Of a DNA stretch of 64,000 nucleotides, positions 41,101 through 50,662 are shown piece by piece. The first letter of the stretch is position 1. Each line of letters begins with the position of its first letter. The notes beneath the pieces are model-generated. The model did not search any database, had not been told where the DNA came from, and saw only the letters and a program-made list of their open reading frames with translations. The translations under genes and the position numbers were made by a program. The DNA is from Bimastos eiseni (Eukaryota > Annelida > Clitellata > Crassiclitellata > Lumbricidae): contig OY365810.1 in assembly GCA_959347315.1 (NCBI GenBank), positions 4,137,467 to 4,201,466 on the forward strand, given 5' to 3'.

Positions 41101-44100
41101 TCCTTAGAATTCAACAGGGGAAAGCTCCTAAACATCTCTGCGACTTAATGCGAAGACCTCTGTCTGCTGTCTCCTCCCCCGTCTCTGATCTGCGGATCGA
41201 CTTGATCTTCTTGTTCCACGGGCCATTGTGGGCTCTTTTATATGGAATGACCTGCCCCCATTATCTGTAGCAAGCTTTTAATCGGGTTCTCACCCTCATC
41301 CTTTCGTTGCCTGAAGACTTTTTTATTTCCTCTATATAGGTTGTCACGCTGTGAGCGCTTCTGCATAGCTAGTACTGTAAGAAGCGCTATATAAATAACC
41401 AGATACGATACGATAACATATATAGTGCACCGTGTCTAGTTCATAGTAGCATTGTAGAGTTAACTAGCATTTTAAAAAACATCAGCTTTTATCGGCTATT
41501 CTAGATGCTGAACACTTGTCTTTGAGCGAAGATCTGCCGTCACATCTAACAATAACCAAGAAGGAATCTCTTTCAACTGCATTTATCGAGAAATCTAGAT
41601 ATGGAGGTAAGAAACTGACAAAATATAAATTATTAAATGTTGCAAAAATGTTCATGTTCCCTTATTCAGTCATCCCAGCATCTCCTTCATATGTTTGTAG
41701 ACGTGATGATTTTTATTCAATTTTTCATGCATGTGATATTCTGTTCCTGGATCGATCTATTAAGGTTTCTTTGCTAGAGTTTTTCTGCAACAATGCTTGC
41801 TATTTCAGTTGTATTGTATGATAACTATTTTTTAGCTTTTGTATCGCCACGGTTATAATCATAGCGGCATACTGTCTGATGAAAAGGGCAATCGTCCAGC
41901 CACGAACGGTCACAAATGTCATGGGAACATTAGCATTTGATGTGTCTGTCCTTTTCAACGTGACCAACTTCAAGCGTTTGTAGCTTGCACAATTGCATAG
42001 AAAGTGAAGCGAATCGGTTGGTAATGTCATCAATAGACAGTACATCCAAGAGATCTTTTTCATACGTTAGCACCAGCAACGATGAGAAGTCGTCCACCAT
42101 GATTGTGGAACGCAATTCTTCTTCACAATAGGCCTACACGCACACTACTCATGGCGCGTTCGGCGCTGCAGCTAGATACGTCTAAGTCAGTCAATGTTTT
42201 GTACACGCATGTCAGATTCGGGTAAGAATATGGCTGAAGAAGAACTCGTAGAGGCTTAATGAAACTTTGATTTAACCATTGAATACAGCTTAACCGAGGC
42301 CGTGGGCCAAAAGCTCATCCGCACCCGCTGAGCCCGGCGTCCGCTCTGCTTGCTGCCGGCACTTCCCTGTTCGGGCACTGTAGACAGCATAATAGGTCTA
42401 CATTTCAATTTAGCGCTACAGAGTACAGACTTTATCGTAGCACAGAGATAAGATAACATGATATTGGACATACACTGCGCTCTTGCTAGCGGTAAATATC
42501 ACTATGGGCGTATGGGAACTGGACCATTCACCCAGAATAACTGTCTTTCAAAATAAAATACCATCCCAAAAAAACCCAGCGAGATATGGTTGACATGCAC
42601 GATCAGTAGATTACAGAAATCAGAGGTGTAAGAGAAGATGAAACGAAGATCCAGTTTCTGTTAAGTACACCGGTGCTACAAAAGAAAATTTGCTTTGAAA
42701 AAGTTGAACTGACACTAATTGTAATTTTAAGTAAAAGTTGTCATTTGTGACGCAAAATGGCACCGTCCAGTTGTGTGTAGGTGTTTGTATCGCGAATATC
42801 TTCTCATCGCTAAACCATGTCCTGTCATTTTTATCAACAGTATAGTGCGCTGCTTCAGACGCTTGCATGCTTCCAATCGTTTCTTTGCGTCAGACTTGGA
42901 AAGCTGTTGGACTTCACGTCGACGAAGTAGCCTAAAAGCCATCTTTTGCAATACGTTTTACGGTCCTCCTCTAATGACTGATTCATGATGAATTTCCAGG
43001 GAAGATTTGCTTGTCCCCGGGTCATCGCCTTGACCGCAAATGAACTCGGACACACGAGCAATGATACTGTAGCGGATGTGAGCGCCGATTCGTGTGGTTA
43101 ACGCAGTGTCGTACCGGGCTATAATTGCGCCCTGTGCCTAGCATCAATCTGGCGCCCCACATTTTGAAAATAGAGCATTTTATGGAATAATAAGTTATTC
43201 GATCATGAAATTTGCGCCCTTTCCACATTTGCGCCCTGGGCCCGCTGCCCCCTCGGTACTGCCCTGGGTTAACAACTCGAAGTTTCTGTTTCACCAATTG
43301 ATCATATCAGACGATTCAAAGCATTTTTATTCCATCCTCTGTTCGGAAACTCTTTTATGATTTTAAATAAATTAAATATCTTATGAGTTCGCAAATTTCG
43401 GATAAAAACTCGATCATCATCTGTCGATCATCATTGTGCGTCAGTAACGACGACAAAATATGGCAGTTAGCACTGTTCCAAACATTTGCTTAAAATTAAA
43501 GTCAGTACCAGTTCAACTTTTTCTAAAGTTATACTATAGTGAAATATCTATAATTGTATACATTAAGCATAGATAATTTACAAATAATTATTGGCGTAGT
43601 TATATGCATGCATTGCAAAGTCGGTTCATTTACGCTGGCCCACATTGTATTTTACAATTAATATTTGCACTGCCATGGTTTTTAATAAGTGCGTCAGGAA
43701 GGACGTTTGTTTATTTTGGACTGACTTTTTAATGCCTGCTTTACTAGGACCCGATGCTACTCTCTCTTATCTATGTGAAAAATGACGATTCTACCTACCA
43801 TAAGAGTAAATTGCGGTTTAATTAACGATGCTCGTGTTTGCTGATAGGTTTGAATTTCCTTAGTCATTCGGACCTGGGAATGTTAGGCGAAAATTGTAAG
43901 TGTGATGCCTCCACACAAACAGATGAAGATTTATTCGAAAGGAAAATTACAGGTTTCGTACAGAAGTTAATACCTTTTTAAAAATCGGTTATATCAGTAT
44001 ATATTATCTAACTTATTAATTGCATATAATGTGGCTGAGACGGCTCGAGCGTTGTTGTCCTAAGCTTATTAGGAACTAGACATTTTTCTTGAAGCAGAAC

Positions 44101-45191
44101 TGCATGTAAATGATTAACAATTTATTCACAGTTAGTAAGTTACATATTAATTGGCTTAAAATGATGCCACAACGCACTCGTTCTGTATTTTTTTAATACA
44201 AATGATCAGCCTTTTTCATGTCAGTTTTGGCGATGACTTCGAGATATCGTAGGTTCTGTGAGCTGTGATCAGTCGGTTTCATGACCGACTTCACTTATTA
44301 AACCGCTTCTGATATAATTGAGTAAAAATTACCAAATTGAGTTGATTCTACTTTACACTGTTTATAGACAGCAATGAAGAATGTCTGGATCTGAAAGAAA
44401 AATTGGAGCAAGAGCTAAAAAAGAACGAAAGGCTTATTGAACTACAAGAAGCAAACAAAAGACAAATAGGTAAAAGTTGAAGATATCTTTAATTATCTGT
44501 TATTTGTTGATTCATAAAGTCTTAAAATGAGCGACATATGCCTGCCATTTTCTAAATGTTTGCACCACACATGATTGAAATAAAATGCTACATTGTGTTT
44601 AATTTGCCTTTGAGCAGTTTAAATACTAGTACATGTTGGCCTACCTACATATTCTTGAGTCGATAGCATTGGATTATCCAATGAAACTCTACAAAACATG
44701 AGGTCAGAAAATTTCGACATAATGAGAATGATGCCCTACGTAATGATAGTTTGCAGCAAGAGAAACTTTCCACGAAGGCAAATATTCGAGAGATTATAGC
44801 ATCATGCTTCATTAAACTGCTACAAGTAATGGTGTATGTTGTGACTGTGACTTCGAACTGTGCAGAATTTTGTTTGCAATTTTAGCTATAAATGTTTTAG
44901 CACCACTTCAAAGAAAACTTATAAGAAAAGTAATGCGCTAGTTCATTTTTACGTTCATTTTTATATTCATTTTTCGACTAATTCGCTCAGTACACATCAT
45001 CTGAGTTGCGAATAGTCAGTCGCCAGGTATAGGTTTATGGTTGTTACACACTCATAATATTTTCACTAACAATTTTGATATTTTTTGTACACCTGTTTCT
45101 CAAACGATTCATAAATGGCGTGTGCATAGTGTGCTTACATTTTAATTTCCCTGAAGATAATGATGACGATATAGACGACTACGACGACGAC

Positions 45192-45223
<32 letters not shown>

Positions 45224-48125
45224 CAACGTTAACTTCCTTCAACAGTAAATGTTGTTTGTGCATGTTTCCAAGACGTTCTACTGAGAACAGTTCGGCGCTT
45301 AACACGTAAACTGGAGGGAACAAAGGAAATGTCTGACAAAGGTATTCAAATGAAGTTCTATAGCAAAACGTAGACTGTCAACATTAGCGCAGTTTAATTG
45401 CATGAAATAGATAAAAATATTTGCATCTGATGATAGACGTATTTTTAAGGCCGATAAATGTCGGTGTATAGCTGACATATAACTTTTTTTAATCCAAAAC
45501 TTTGACAAGAGTGCTACTTTTCTATCCGGTCTACAAATCGAAATGACTTTAGTCATCAAAATCATCCTAATCACCGCAGATTCTTGTGGTAATTCGCTTT
45601 TATTTAGAATATTGACACCTTTTGATGTGTTTTATTTGCATTTAGATAATACATTTTGCCATAAATTCTACACATTATAATTTATTCCTTTGAAGTTAGA
45701 GTATAGTTAAAATTTCAATTTATATAACAAATCAATACGATCTAAATAAGTTAGAAAATAAACTTAAACTTACTAAGCTTCTTAATAGCACAAAATAAGC
45801 AATCAGATATCATGTCAAACAACATTAACTTTGAAATATGATTGCCTCTCCAATGACCAAATGTAGGGATTTGAAAAATATATCGCTAACTTTGTGCATT
45901 TCCAATATTGTAGTGACGAGCAGTGCTAAACTAACTAGAGTTCAGCAGCTAACTTGGACCATGGACTACGCTGACGTTTATTAACAAACTGCTCTCAGAC
46001 CTTTTTAGCTGAGATGCATATTTTAGGTTATTAGGAAGCACAATATAATGTGAAAATGGTAAGCGTAATGCTTAATGCGAAGCAAAGAACTTTCAATTAT
46101 TTTCTAGCTTTGACCATAAGCAGAAGTTGTACGGTAAAAGCGTGTTGTTGCCATACCACAAAGTTCTATTTTATGCTTCATCTTCCTGTAACTAGTTCCA
46201 TTGAAGAATTGTTTGCTTATGTTAATCTTTCTAGAATCGTCTGACGAACATGACCAGGGTTCATCAACGTACGTTGATATCGAAAGAATGTCACATGAAG
46301 TTCAAGGTAGCTATTAGTTTCATCAACCCAGAACAAACAAGTTGAATGATTCTTTCTGGTTCACACTAAATTAATCGTCTGCCCATTTTCTTTTGGTTCT
46401 CTGCTTTCCTAGGCAGATTCGAAAGTCGCCGTTCGACACGTTTTCCTGGTCTTGTCTTCAGCTTGCTGCAACCCTCTTTCATCAACCAGTCAAGGGGACG
46501 AACCGAGTTTGAATTTCTTGCTGAGTCCGAGTACCGAGTCTTACGAATTCAGTTTGCCTAGTCTGATTATCTTGACTTTTAGTTTGGCAATTTGCTCAAC
46601 ATTCATTATTTAAAAAAGGTTTTATCTTAGTTTACACTAAGAAGAAGTAGCTAGTGAGCACTGATAGTAGCAGCATTTGTGTTTACCAGTTAGGTCGATT
46701 GTCGTTTTGTGAAATAAAAAAATCGATTTTCATTTTGAACAGAAAATCGGAAACATTAAAACTCGGACCTATTGTTTTCCGAGTCTGAGTACTACGAAAG
46801 TCGGGCCGAGCCGAGTTGCGAACCTTTTTGCGGTTCATCCCTAATCCAGTCCAACAACAATCCACCTTAATCTTCGCATGTTTTCCACCTCCATTCTTCC
46901 CGGAATAGAAGTTCTTTGGAAGAAGTTTACCTTCATTATGTGTCCCAATCATGTTCTCTGTCGGTTTCTAATTATTCCTATCAAAGATCATCTTTCGCCC
47001 ACCATTTGTATTATTTAATAGTTTGTAATGCGATCCACTCAGCTTACTCTCTCTATTCACATCTCGCAGGCCTCTAATCTTTTTATGTCTTCCTTCTTTA
47101 TGATCAATGTATGCGATCAGTATAGCAGCACAATCCAGATAATAGACTCTATTATTTGTATCTTCAAAATCAGATTCATATTAAATATCCCTCTCATTAA
47201 TTCTACTTTTAAAAGATAATTTATGGAAATCAACAAAGTTATTTATTTTAAGTATACGTGTTTAGTTTCTGTTCAACTTCGACGCGAAAGCAAATCGGTT
47301 CCAGTTCAGACGATCAAGAGACATTCCGCCAAGGAGATAGAGAAATTGATTCGTGGATTTGCGATTTTAGGCAAAGAATTGTTTATTGTGAGCGACAAAA
47401 GTTCAGACATTGAAGTTCATGATACAGTGAAATTCAGTTTCAGTCGTCGCTGGAATTTTAAGGAATTAGTTGATCCTTTGGATATAGTATCCTGCGACAA
47501 AAATACATGTCTTTACATCAACAATCACAGAGGCTACCGTCAGTCAAGTGATATCTTAAGAGTCGATTCAAGTGGAAAATTAATAAAGAAATGGTCAACA
47601 GGAGACGATTGGGGATACAGTCTGTCTGTTACAGAAAAATCAAACATAATTTTAGCTGTTACTAATAATAATAAATTAAATGAGTATTCTTCAGATGGAC
47701 AGTTGATCCGTGAAATAAATTTGTCATCAGACTCATATATTTATTATCCATTCCATGCTGCTAAACTGGCCAATGGTAATTTCGTGGTAAGTTATGGTGG
47801 CTACGATGATTTGAATGGAGTCTGTATAGTGGACGCAGAAGGAAACTTACTGTTGTCAACCGTTGGATCTATGTGGACCGAACAAATTACTCGTCCTGTC
47901 TATTTGGCCATTGACAACAACGAATCTGTGATAATTGCTGATCAAATGAATAGCCGAGTTGTGTTAATGAATTCAGATCTGGAATTTAATAGAGAAATCC
48001 TCTCAAAACAAGAACATGGAATACAAGATCCATGTAAGATTCTTTTGCATTCGTCAAACGGTCAACTGTTTGTAGCTGACAATGATTGGATGAATGAACG
48101 GATTTTGATTTTTGAACTAAAATAA
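34936..48125 (+). CDS. Gene C: CARD-CARD-TRADD-N-like-coiled coil-NHL propeller protein (9-exon model)
   Basis: Exons 34936-35197, 37156-37461, 38186-38542, 39358-39444, 41505-41606, 44368-44469, 45273-45341, 46235-46306 and 47266-48125 sum to 2217 nt: 738 codons plus stop in one open frame. All eight junctions are phase 1; seven introns are GT-AG and one appears GC-AG. Domains: CARD1 (1-87), CARD2 (88-189), TRADD-N-like (190-308), linkers (309-371), coiled coil (372-405), linkers (406-452), six-bladed NHL-type propeller (453-738). The likely product is a cytosolic adaptor or sensor: the propeller would bind a ligand or partner, the coiled coil would oligomerise it, and the CARDs would recruit effectors. 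No signal peptide or membrane segment is seen. It differs from gene A in its C-terminus. Confidence 0.7.
35821..36981. mobile_element. Large foldback element in intron 1 of gene C, 9-bp target duplication
   Basis: The left arm (35827-35930) is built of GGACAAAATGGTA units, the right arm (36846-36976) of the complementary TACCATTTTGTCC units. Between them, 36-bp units (AGAAGCTGGACTGATGAGAA and variants) fill about 36225-36830. ATTCAGAGT occurs exactly at 35812-35820 and 36982-36990, a 9-bp direct repeat bracketing the element. There is no transposase, so it is non-autonomous. A 9-bp duplication fits Mutator-like or Drosophila FB-type foldback elements rather than hAT. Confidence 0.8.
37156..37461 (+). 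CDS. Gene C exon 2: CARD2
   Basis: 306 nt, phase 1-1, acceptor TTCATGCAG, donor GGAG|GTAAGG. Reads DDWPLSESDISLLETNR, ESLLDLLETSELCVRLYS, EKNEALFDIFTKFSLGQYKL and IACLNDSNQSHIADLLL, colinear with gene A exon 2. Confidence 0.8.
37462..38185 (+). other. Gene C intron 2
   Basis: No mobile element seen. Its end (about 38060-38170) aligns with 4150-4260 and 59550-59670, the same intron in A and D. A 119-codon open stretch at 37854-38213 is intron readthrough. Confidence 0.5.
38186..38542 (+). CDS. Gene C exon 3: TRADD-N-like domain
   Basis: 357 nt, the same length and phase as A and D. Reads VAVRIHANLEG, DELEDDIVNRLTMVL, LRIIAAKKGHSIIIYIIC, HDELLQLIDLLKMDRLKEII and LRVTLTWSLEEFRRATEYF. Changes relative to A and D are concentrated between the predicted strands and helices (for example the VLENCPLEE loop) while LRIIAA, LLQLIDLL and RVTLTWSLE are kept, which suggests constraint on the fold. 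Confidence 0.65.
38543..39357 (+). other. Gene C intron 3: nothing recognised
   Basis: 815 bases, AT-rich, without a recognisable repeat. It is much shorter than intron 3 of A (3.1 kb). Confidence 0.4.
39358..39444 (+). CDS. Gene C exon 4 with GC donor
   Basis: After TATGCAG: LVQKRLCKAKSALDENEVVE then AIPSQGIE, 87 nt, phase 1-1. The 3' border is GAAG|GCAGGC, and the same GAAGGCAGGC is found after the homologous exon at 7846 and 53517. Joining it to the next exon (GAT, aspartate) keeps the frame open. No GT donor in a fitting place was seen. Confidence 0.55.
39883..40750. mobile_element. Non-autonomous hAT-like element, 868 bp
   Basis: Ends CAGTGGCGTAGCGCC and CAGCTACGCCACTG form the inverted pair. 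GTAAGGTC (39875-39882) and GTAAAGTC (40751-40758) match at 7 of 8. Short frames inside are not recognisable as transposase. Confidence 0.8.
40895..41425 (+). mobile_element. LINE (L2-like) 3' end
   Basis: Reads FNSLFAGLPKARLSSLQSVM, then NSAARLIARFPRYSHISTYT, DVLHWLSIPSRSQYNALLFV and APKHLCDLMRRPLSAVSSP, the well-known C-terminal third of L2/CR1-type reverse transcriptase. The 3' tail GAAGCGCTATATAAATAACC and GATACGATAC repeats mark its end. 5'-truncated and frameshifted near the end. Confidence 0.85.
41505..41606 (+). CDS. Gene C exon 5 'HLSLSEDLPSHL'
   Basis: 102 nt, phase 1-1, acceptor CTATTCTAG, donor GGAG|GTAAGA. Reads AEHLSLSEDLPSHLTITKK then ESLSTAFIEKSRYG. Serine/threonine-rich linker; homologous to relics at 8146 and 53796. 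Confidence 0.6.
42620..43060 (-). mobile_element. Degenerate DDE transposase fragment
   Basis: The minus strand gives KKRLEACKRLKQRT, then KNDRTWFSDEKIFAIQTPTH in overlapping frames. The phrase W-F-S-D-E-K-I-F-x-x-Q-x-P is typical of Tc1/mariner-type transposases around the catalytic aspartate. It is broken by frameshifts and lacks the rest of the catalytic core. Confidence 0.65.
43104..43266. mobile_element. hAT-like MITE
   Basis: A relative of 11762-11932 in opposite orientation: CAGTGTCGTACCGGG at one end and CGGTACTGCCCTG at the other, with GCGCCCTGTGCCTAGC inside. GGTTAACG (43096-43103) and GGTTAACA (43267-43274) match at 7 of 8. Confidence 0.75.
43887..43952 (+). CDS. Candidate gene C small exon with TQT motif
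   Basis: After GGGAATGTTAG the phase-1 frame reads ENCKCDASTQTDEDLFERKI then T, ending ACAG|GTTTCG in phase 1 (66 nt). It obeys the family rule and would insert 22 residues between exons 5 and 6. The donor is weak and no paralogous copy was found, so it is kept out of the main model. Confidence 0.3.
44368..44469 (+). CDS. Gene C exon 6: coiled coil
   Basis: 34 codons, phase 1-1: SNEECLDLKEKLEQELKKNE then RLIELQEANKRQI. Heptad-like leucine/isoleucine spacing with dense charge marks a short coiled coil. Donor ATAG|GTAAAAG. Homologous to gene A 17462-17551. Confidence 0.7.
44470..45272 (+). other. Gene C intron 6
   Basis: The part near 44680-44760 aligns with 17750-17830 of gene A. A GAT/GAC trinucleotide tract lies at 45175-45225. 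No gene. Confidence 0.5.
45273..45341 (+). CDS. Gene C exon 7 'VRRLTRKLEG'
   Basis: 69 nt, phase 1-1: VLLRTVRRLTRKLEGTKEMS then DK; donor AAAG|GTATTC. It matches gene A 19916-19984 and extends the helical linker. Confidence 0.6.
45342..46234 (+). other. Gene C intron 7: nothing recognised
   Basis: 893 bases, AT-rich. No CARD3-like exon is found here, although gene A has one after the equivalent exon. Confidence 0.45.
46235..46306 (+). CDS. Gene C exon 8 'SSDEHDQGSST'
   Basis: 72 nt, phase 1-1, acceptor ATCTTTCTAG, donor CAAG|GTAGCT. Reads SSDEHDQGSSTYVDIERM then SHEVQ; an acidic, serine-rich linker just before the propeller. Confidence 0.55.
46307..47265 (+). other. Gene C last intron
   Basis: Contains a probable hAT-like element at 46492-46843. 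The rest shows nothing recognised. The acceptor before 47266 (ACGTGTTTAG) has a weak pyrimidine tract. Confidence 0.4.
46492..46843. mobile_element. Probable hAT-like element
   Basis: The left end AAGGGGACGAACCGAGTT and the right end GCGGTTCATCCCTA are inverted. AACCAGTC and ATCCAGTC flank it approximately. Inside are repeated CCGAGTY motifs; no transposase. Confidence 0.5.
47266..48125 (+). CDS. Gene C last exon: NHL-type six-bladed beta-propeller
   Basis: 286 codons to TAA at 48123-48125. Six similar repeats are visible: GFAILGKELFIVSDKSSDIE; a second around DPLDIVSCDKNTCLYINN; a third with NIILAVTNNNKLNEYSSDG; a fourth with LANGNFVVSYGGYDDLNGV; a fifth RPVYLAIDNNESVIIADQMN with SRVVLMNSDLEF; a sixth KILLHSSNGQLFVADNDW ending ILIFEL. 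'P..lavd....ifVaD..n.rv.vld' is the NHL signature seen in TRIM-NHL proteins and bacterial lyases. The propeller is probably a ligand- or protein-binding module. The track before 47266 is also open, so the acceptor choice rests on phase and on the second copy at 49767. Confidence 0.75.
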
Positions 48126-49766
48126 TGGACAAACAATTATTGAATTTATTTTTTATGGTTCTTGTTGACGATGATAAATTGCACTCTACTGGGAGAAAGA
48201 CAATTAACTTCAACAGGCGGTTTCCTTAATTTGAAAGGATTATGTGTGTAGTAGTTATTTTTCTGTTAATATCCAAAGTTATGTGTGCGCTATTGTTTGT
48301 AGTAAATTGCTATTATTGTTAACCCTGAAACGTTTTGCAACTTTATTAGATATAATAGTGACAGTTGTTAGGCTTTTAAACTTTCGAATATGGGTTACTA
48401 CGAGGCCGCGGTGACTTATGGACCTTACGGTTGCTATTTGTGGTTTGCCTTATGGCCGAGTTCATTATAATTGCGATGGTATAGTGCGGGTTAGGTATGA
48501 TAGTAAGTATGTTGATATATATCGAGGCTGAGCCCGTATGGTCATCCGCTGTGCGTAGAACAGGGAAACAGTCTACTGCAGAATGCGTATGCAAAGTGAG
48601 GTACCAGCGTAATGTTAGCAACCTCTTTTACATCCCTCGTCGTGTTAGGCTCCGCCTACCTAGTGACATCATCCATTCACATAGAAATCCCTGGCTTCTG
48701 ATTGGCTGAGAGGACTCTATTTTCCTCATTCCGGTACTATACACATTTTTGCTACTCTTTTTGCACTACTATTGCTATCCTAACTTTCGGCAAAAGGACA
48801 ATGATTATTATACGATACGCGTTATACGGATGTTTGATCATTTTTTCATTCAATGCATGCCTGTGATTAAAAATTGGATGACCGAAAGTTTTCACATGCT
48901 GAAACTCTTCAAGAAAAAAGATACTCGCGATGCAACGACGCAGACAGGTGAAGCTTCTTCAGTAGAATAATTATATGGAATTATTAGTCTGATTTCTAAA
49001 ACCATTTATGAAGATTGTCATTGTGATGTAGAATGACATTGGCATATGTATTGTACTGTAACGTATTTGCAATACCAATACAAATAGACCCCACTTTTAT
49101 AAATTCTTTTCAATATGCTCGCAGATTCCGCATCGATAATTATGGGGAATCTCCCGCTGAATCCCTTGGGCCAATCACAATGCATTTGAAGGACCATTTA
49201 GGAAAACTGTTCGAACACTATGCTTTGATATCGTACGGCCAATAATAGAACCATCAGTCCTATTGAGTTTCAATATCGACTAACATGAGTGCCTCGAAAG
49301 CACTCTAAAATTACTTAGGCAAGCCACTTCTACCAGTGATCGTAAATGCAAAGGGCCTACTTCGAACATTTCCCTATTAAGAAATTATTCCATCTGTTCG
49401 CACAAAGGTTTATGTGGCCGAAAGAAGCCATACATATCTTTTTAAGCGTAGGTCTAACGATTAACTTTTCATATTTATTGAGAAACCATTCAAATTTCAG
49501 TTGGAAAAGGTAACAGACTAAAGAAAGGTATCGCCATAATCAAGCGATGCCAGCAAAATAACACTATCGCGATACTCACTACGTATTGACAAAAGTATCG
49601 GCGATGCCAAGTATCTTGATACTTCATCATGAAATTAAGAGCCCTGCTTGAAACACACTCAATACGTCTTCATCTGTGTCCTTTTTATGACATGTTAGTA
49701 CATTTCTTAACCAATCATCCATAGGCCCTGCTATAAAATGCAGTAAATAAATTAATATTTTTTCAG
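48126..49766 (+). other. Spacer after gene C
   Basis: 48600-48720 is GC-richer, with GGCTCCGCCTACC, TGACATCATC and an inverted CCAAT box (GATTGGCTG) in order, which would suit a promoter. It is followed by a 73-codon open frame (48749-48970) ending KKKDTRDATTQTGEASSVE, not recognised. A hAT 3' end lies at 49520-49646. Nothing else seen. Confidence 0.35.
49520..49646. mobile_element. hAT-like 3' end fragment
   Basis: It shares ACTATCGCGATAC and a terminal TTAAGAGCCCTG with the element at 18412-19337. The left end is missing. Confidence 0.55.
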
Positions 49767-50662
49767 GTCAACTTTCAGATAGATGTGCAACAGATCCTGT
49801 CTTAATTCAGGCGATCAGAACGAAAGTTGTAGAAGTGAAAGCGAAATCGGTTCGTGGATTCACATTGTTAGACATGTTCAAGGAATTGTTTGTTGTGCAT
49901 GATGAGAGTTCGGATGTTGAAGTTCACGATTCAATGAAACTAAGTCTCAATCATAGATTCTATAATATAGAATTTCTTTATATTATAAAGAAATTGACAG
50001 ACCCAAGAGATATAGCATCCTGCATCAGAAATAAAGGTCTCTAGGGCCTACATCTTTGATCACAAAGGCCCACAGAAGTTCAATGACATCTGTAAAGTTG
50101 ACCCAAGCGGACAAGTAATAAATAAATGGTCAACAAGAGGTGATAATGAATGGGCGTTGTCTGTTACTGATGAATCGAATATCATTTTAACTGTTAATAT
50201 GAAAAATAAATTAAATGAATATTCGCCAGATGGGCATTTGATCCGTAAAATAGACCTATCAGACTCAGGCATCCGGCACCATGGCACTCTCTAAAACTGA
50301 CCAATGGTCAGCTCCTGGTCAGTCACGGTCTATATGATGGTGATATGCACAGAGTCTGTACAGTGGATGCATGTGGAAAAGTTTGGAAATCATTTGGTGG
50401 AGAACTTGAGTCGACTATTGGACAAATGAGTCTTCCTATCCATTTGACGGTAGATGGAAATGAGTTCGTGATGGTCGCCGATTACGTCAAAGGTCGAGTT
50501 TTGCTATTGGATTCAGATTTTAAATTTAGGAGAGAAATTCTCTCAAACGAAAAACATGGATTACGAATTCTACTGGATGAATCAAATGGTCAACTGTTTG
50601 TGGCTGACAACGAAGGAAACGCGGGAGGGATTTTTATTTTTCAATTCAAACAATTAACGTAG
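49767..50662 (+). pseudogene. Second NHL propeller exon, decayed
   Basis: The acceptor TTTTTTCAG is good and the phase-1 frame opens like the gene C propeller (QLSDRCATDP, SVRGFTLLDMFKELFVVHDE). The frame stops at 50042-50044 (TAG) after an insertion near 50035. Homology resumes in another frame (NDICKVDPSGQ, SNIILTVNMKNKLNEYSPDG) and shifts again near 50293. The last part (LPIHLTVDGNEFVMVADYVK, LLDESNGQLFVADN) is intact to the stop at 50660-50662. It is thus a dead C-terminal exon of another family member, 1.6 kb downstream of the live one. Confidence 0.8.

Larger units (their letters stand above)
39445..41504 (+). other. Gene C intron 4 with mobile elements
   Basis: A TAGTATAGAATATTATAGAA-type simple repeat (39720-39870 and 40760-40850) is split by a hAT-like element (39883-40750). 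A LINE 3' end (40895-41425) follows. Nothing else seen. Confidence 0.5.
41607..44367 (+). other. Gene C intron 5 with mobile elements
   Basis: 41830-41930 aligns with 54460-54530 in the dead copy. The intron contains a degenerate transposase (42620-43060, minus) and a hAT-like MITE (43104-43266). 43300-44367 has a candidate small exon at 43887-43952 and otherwise nothing recognised. Confidence 0.45.
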
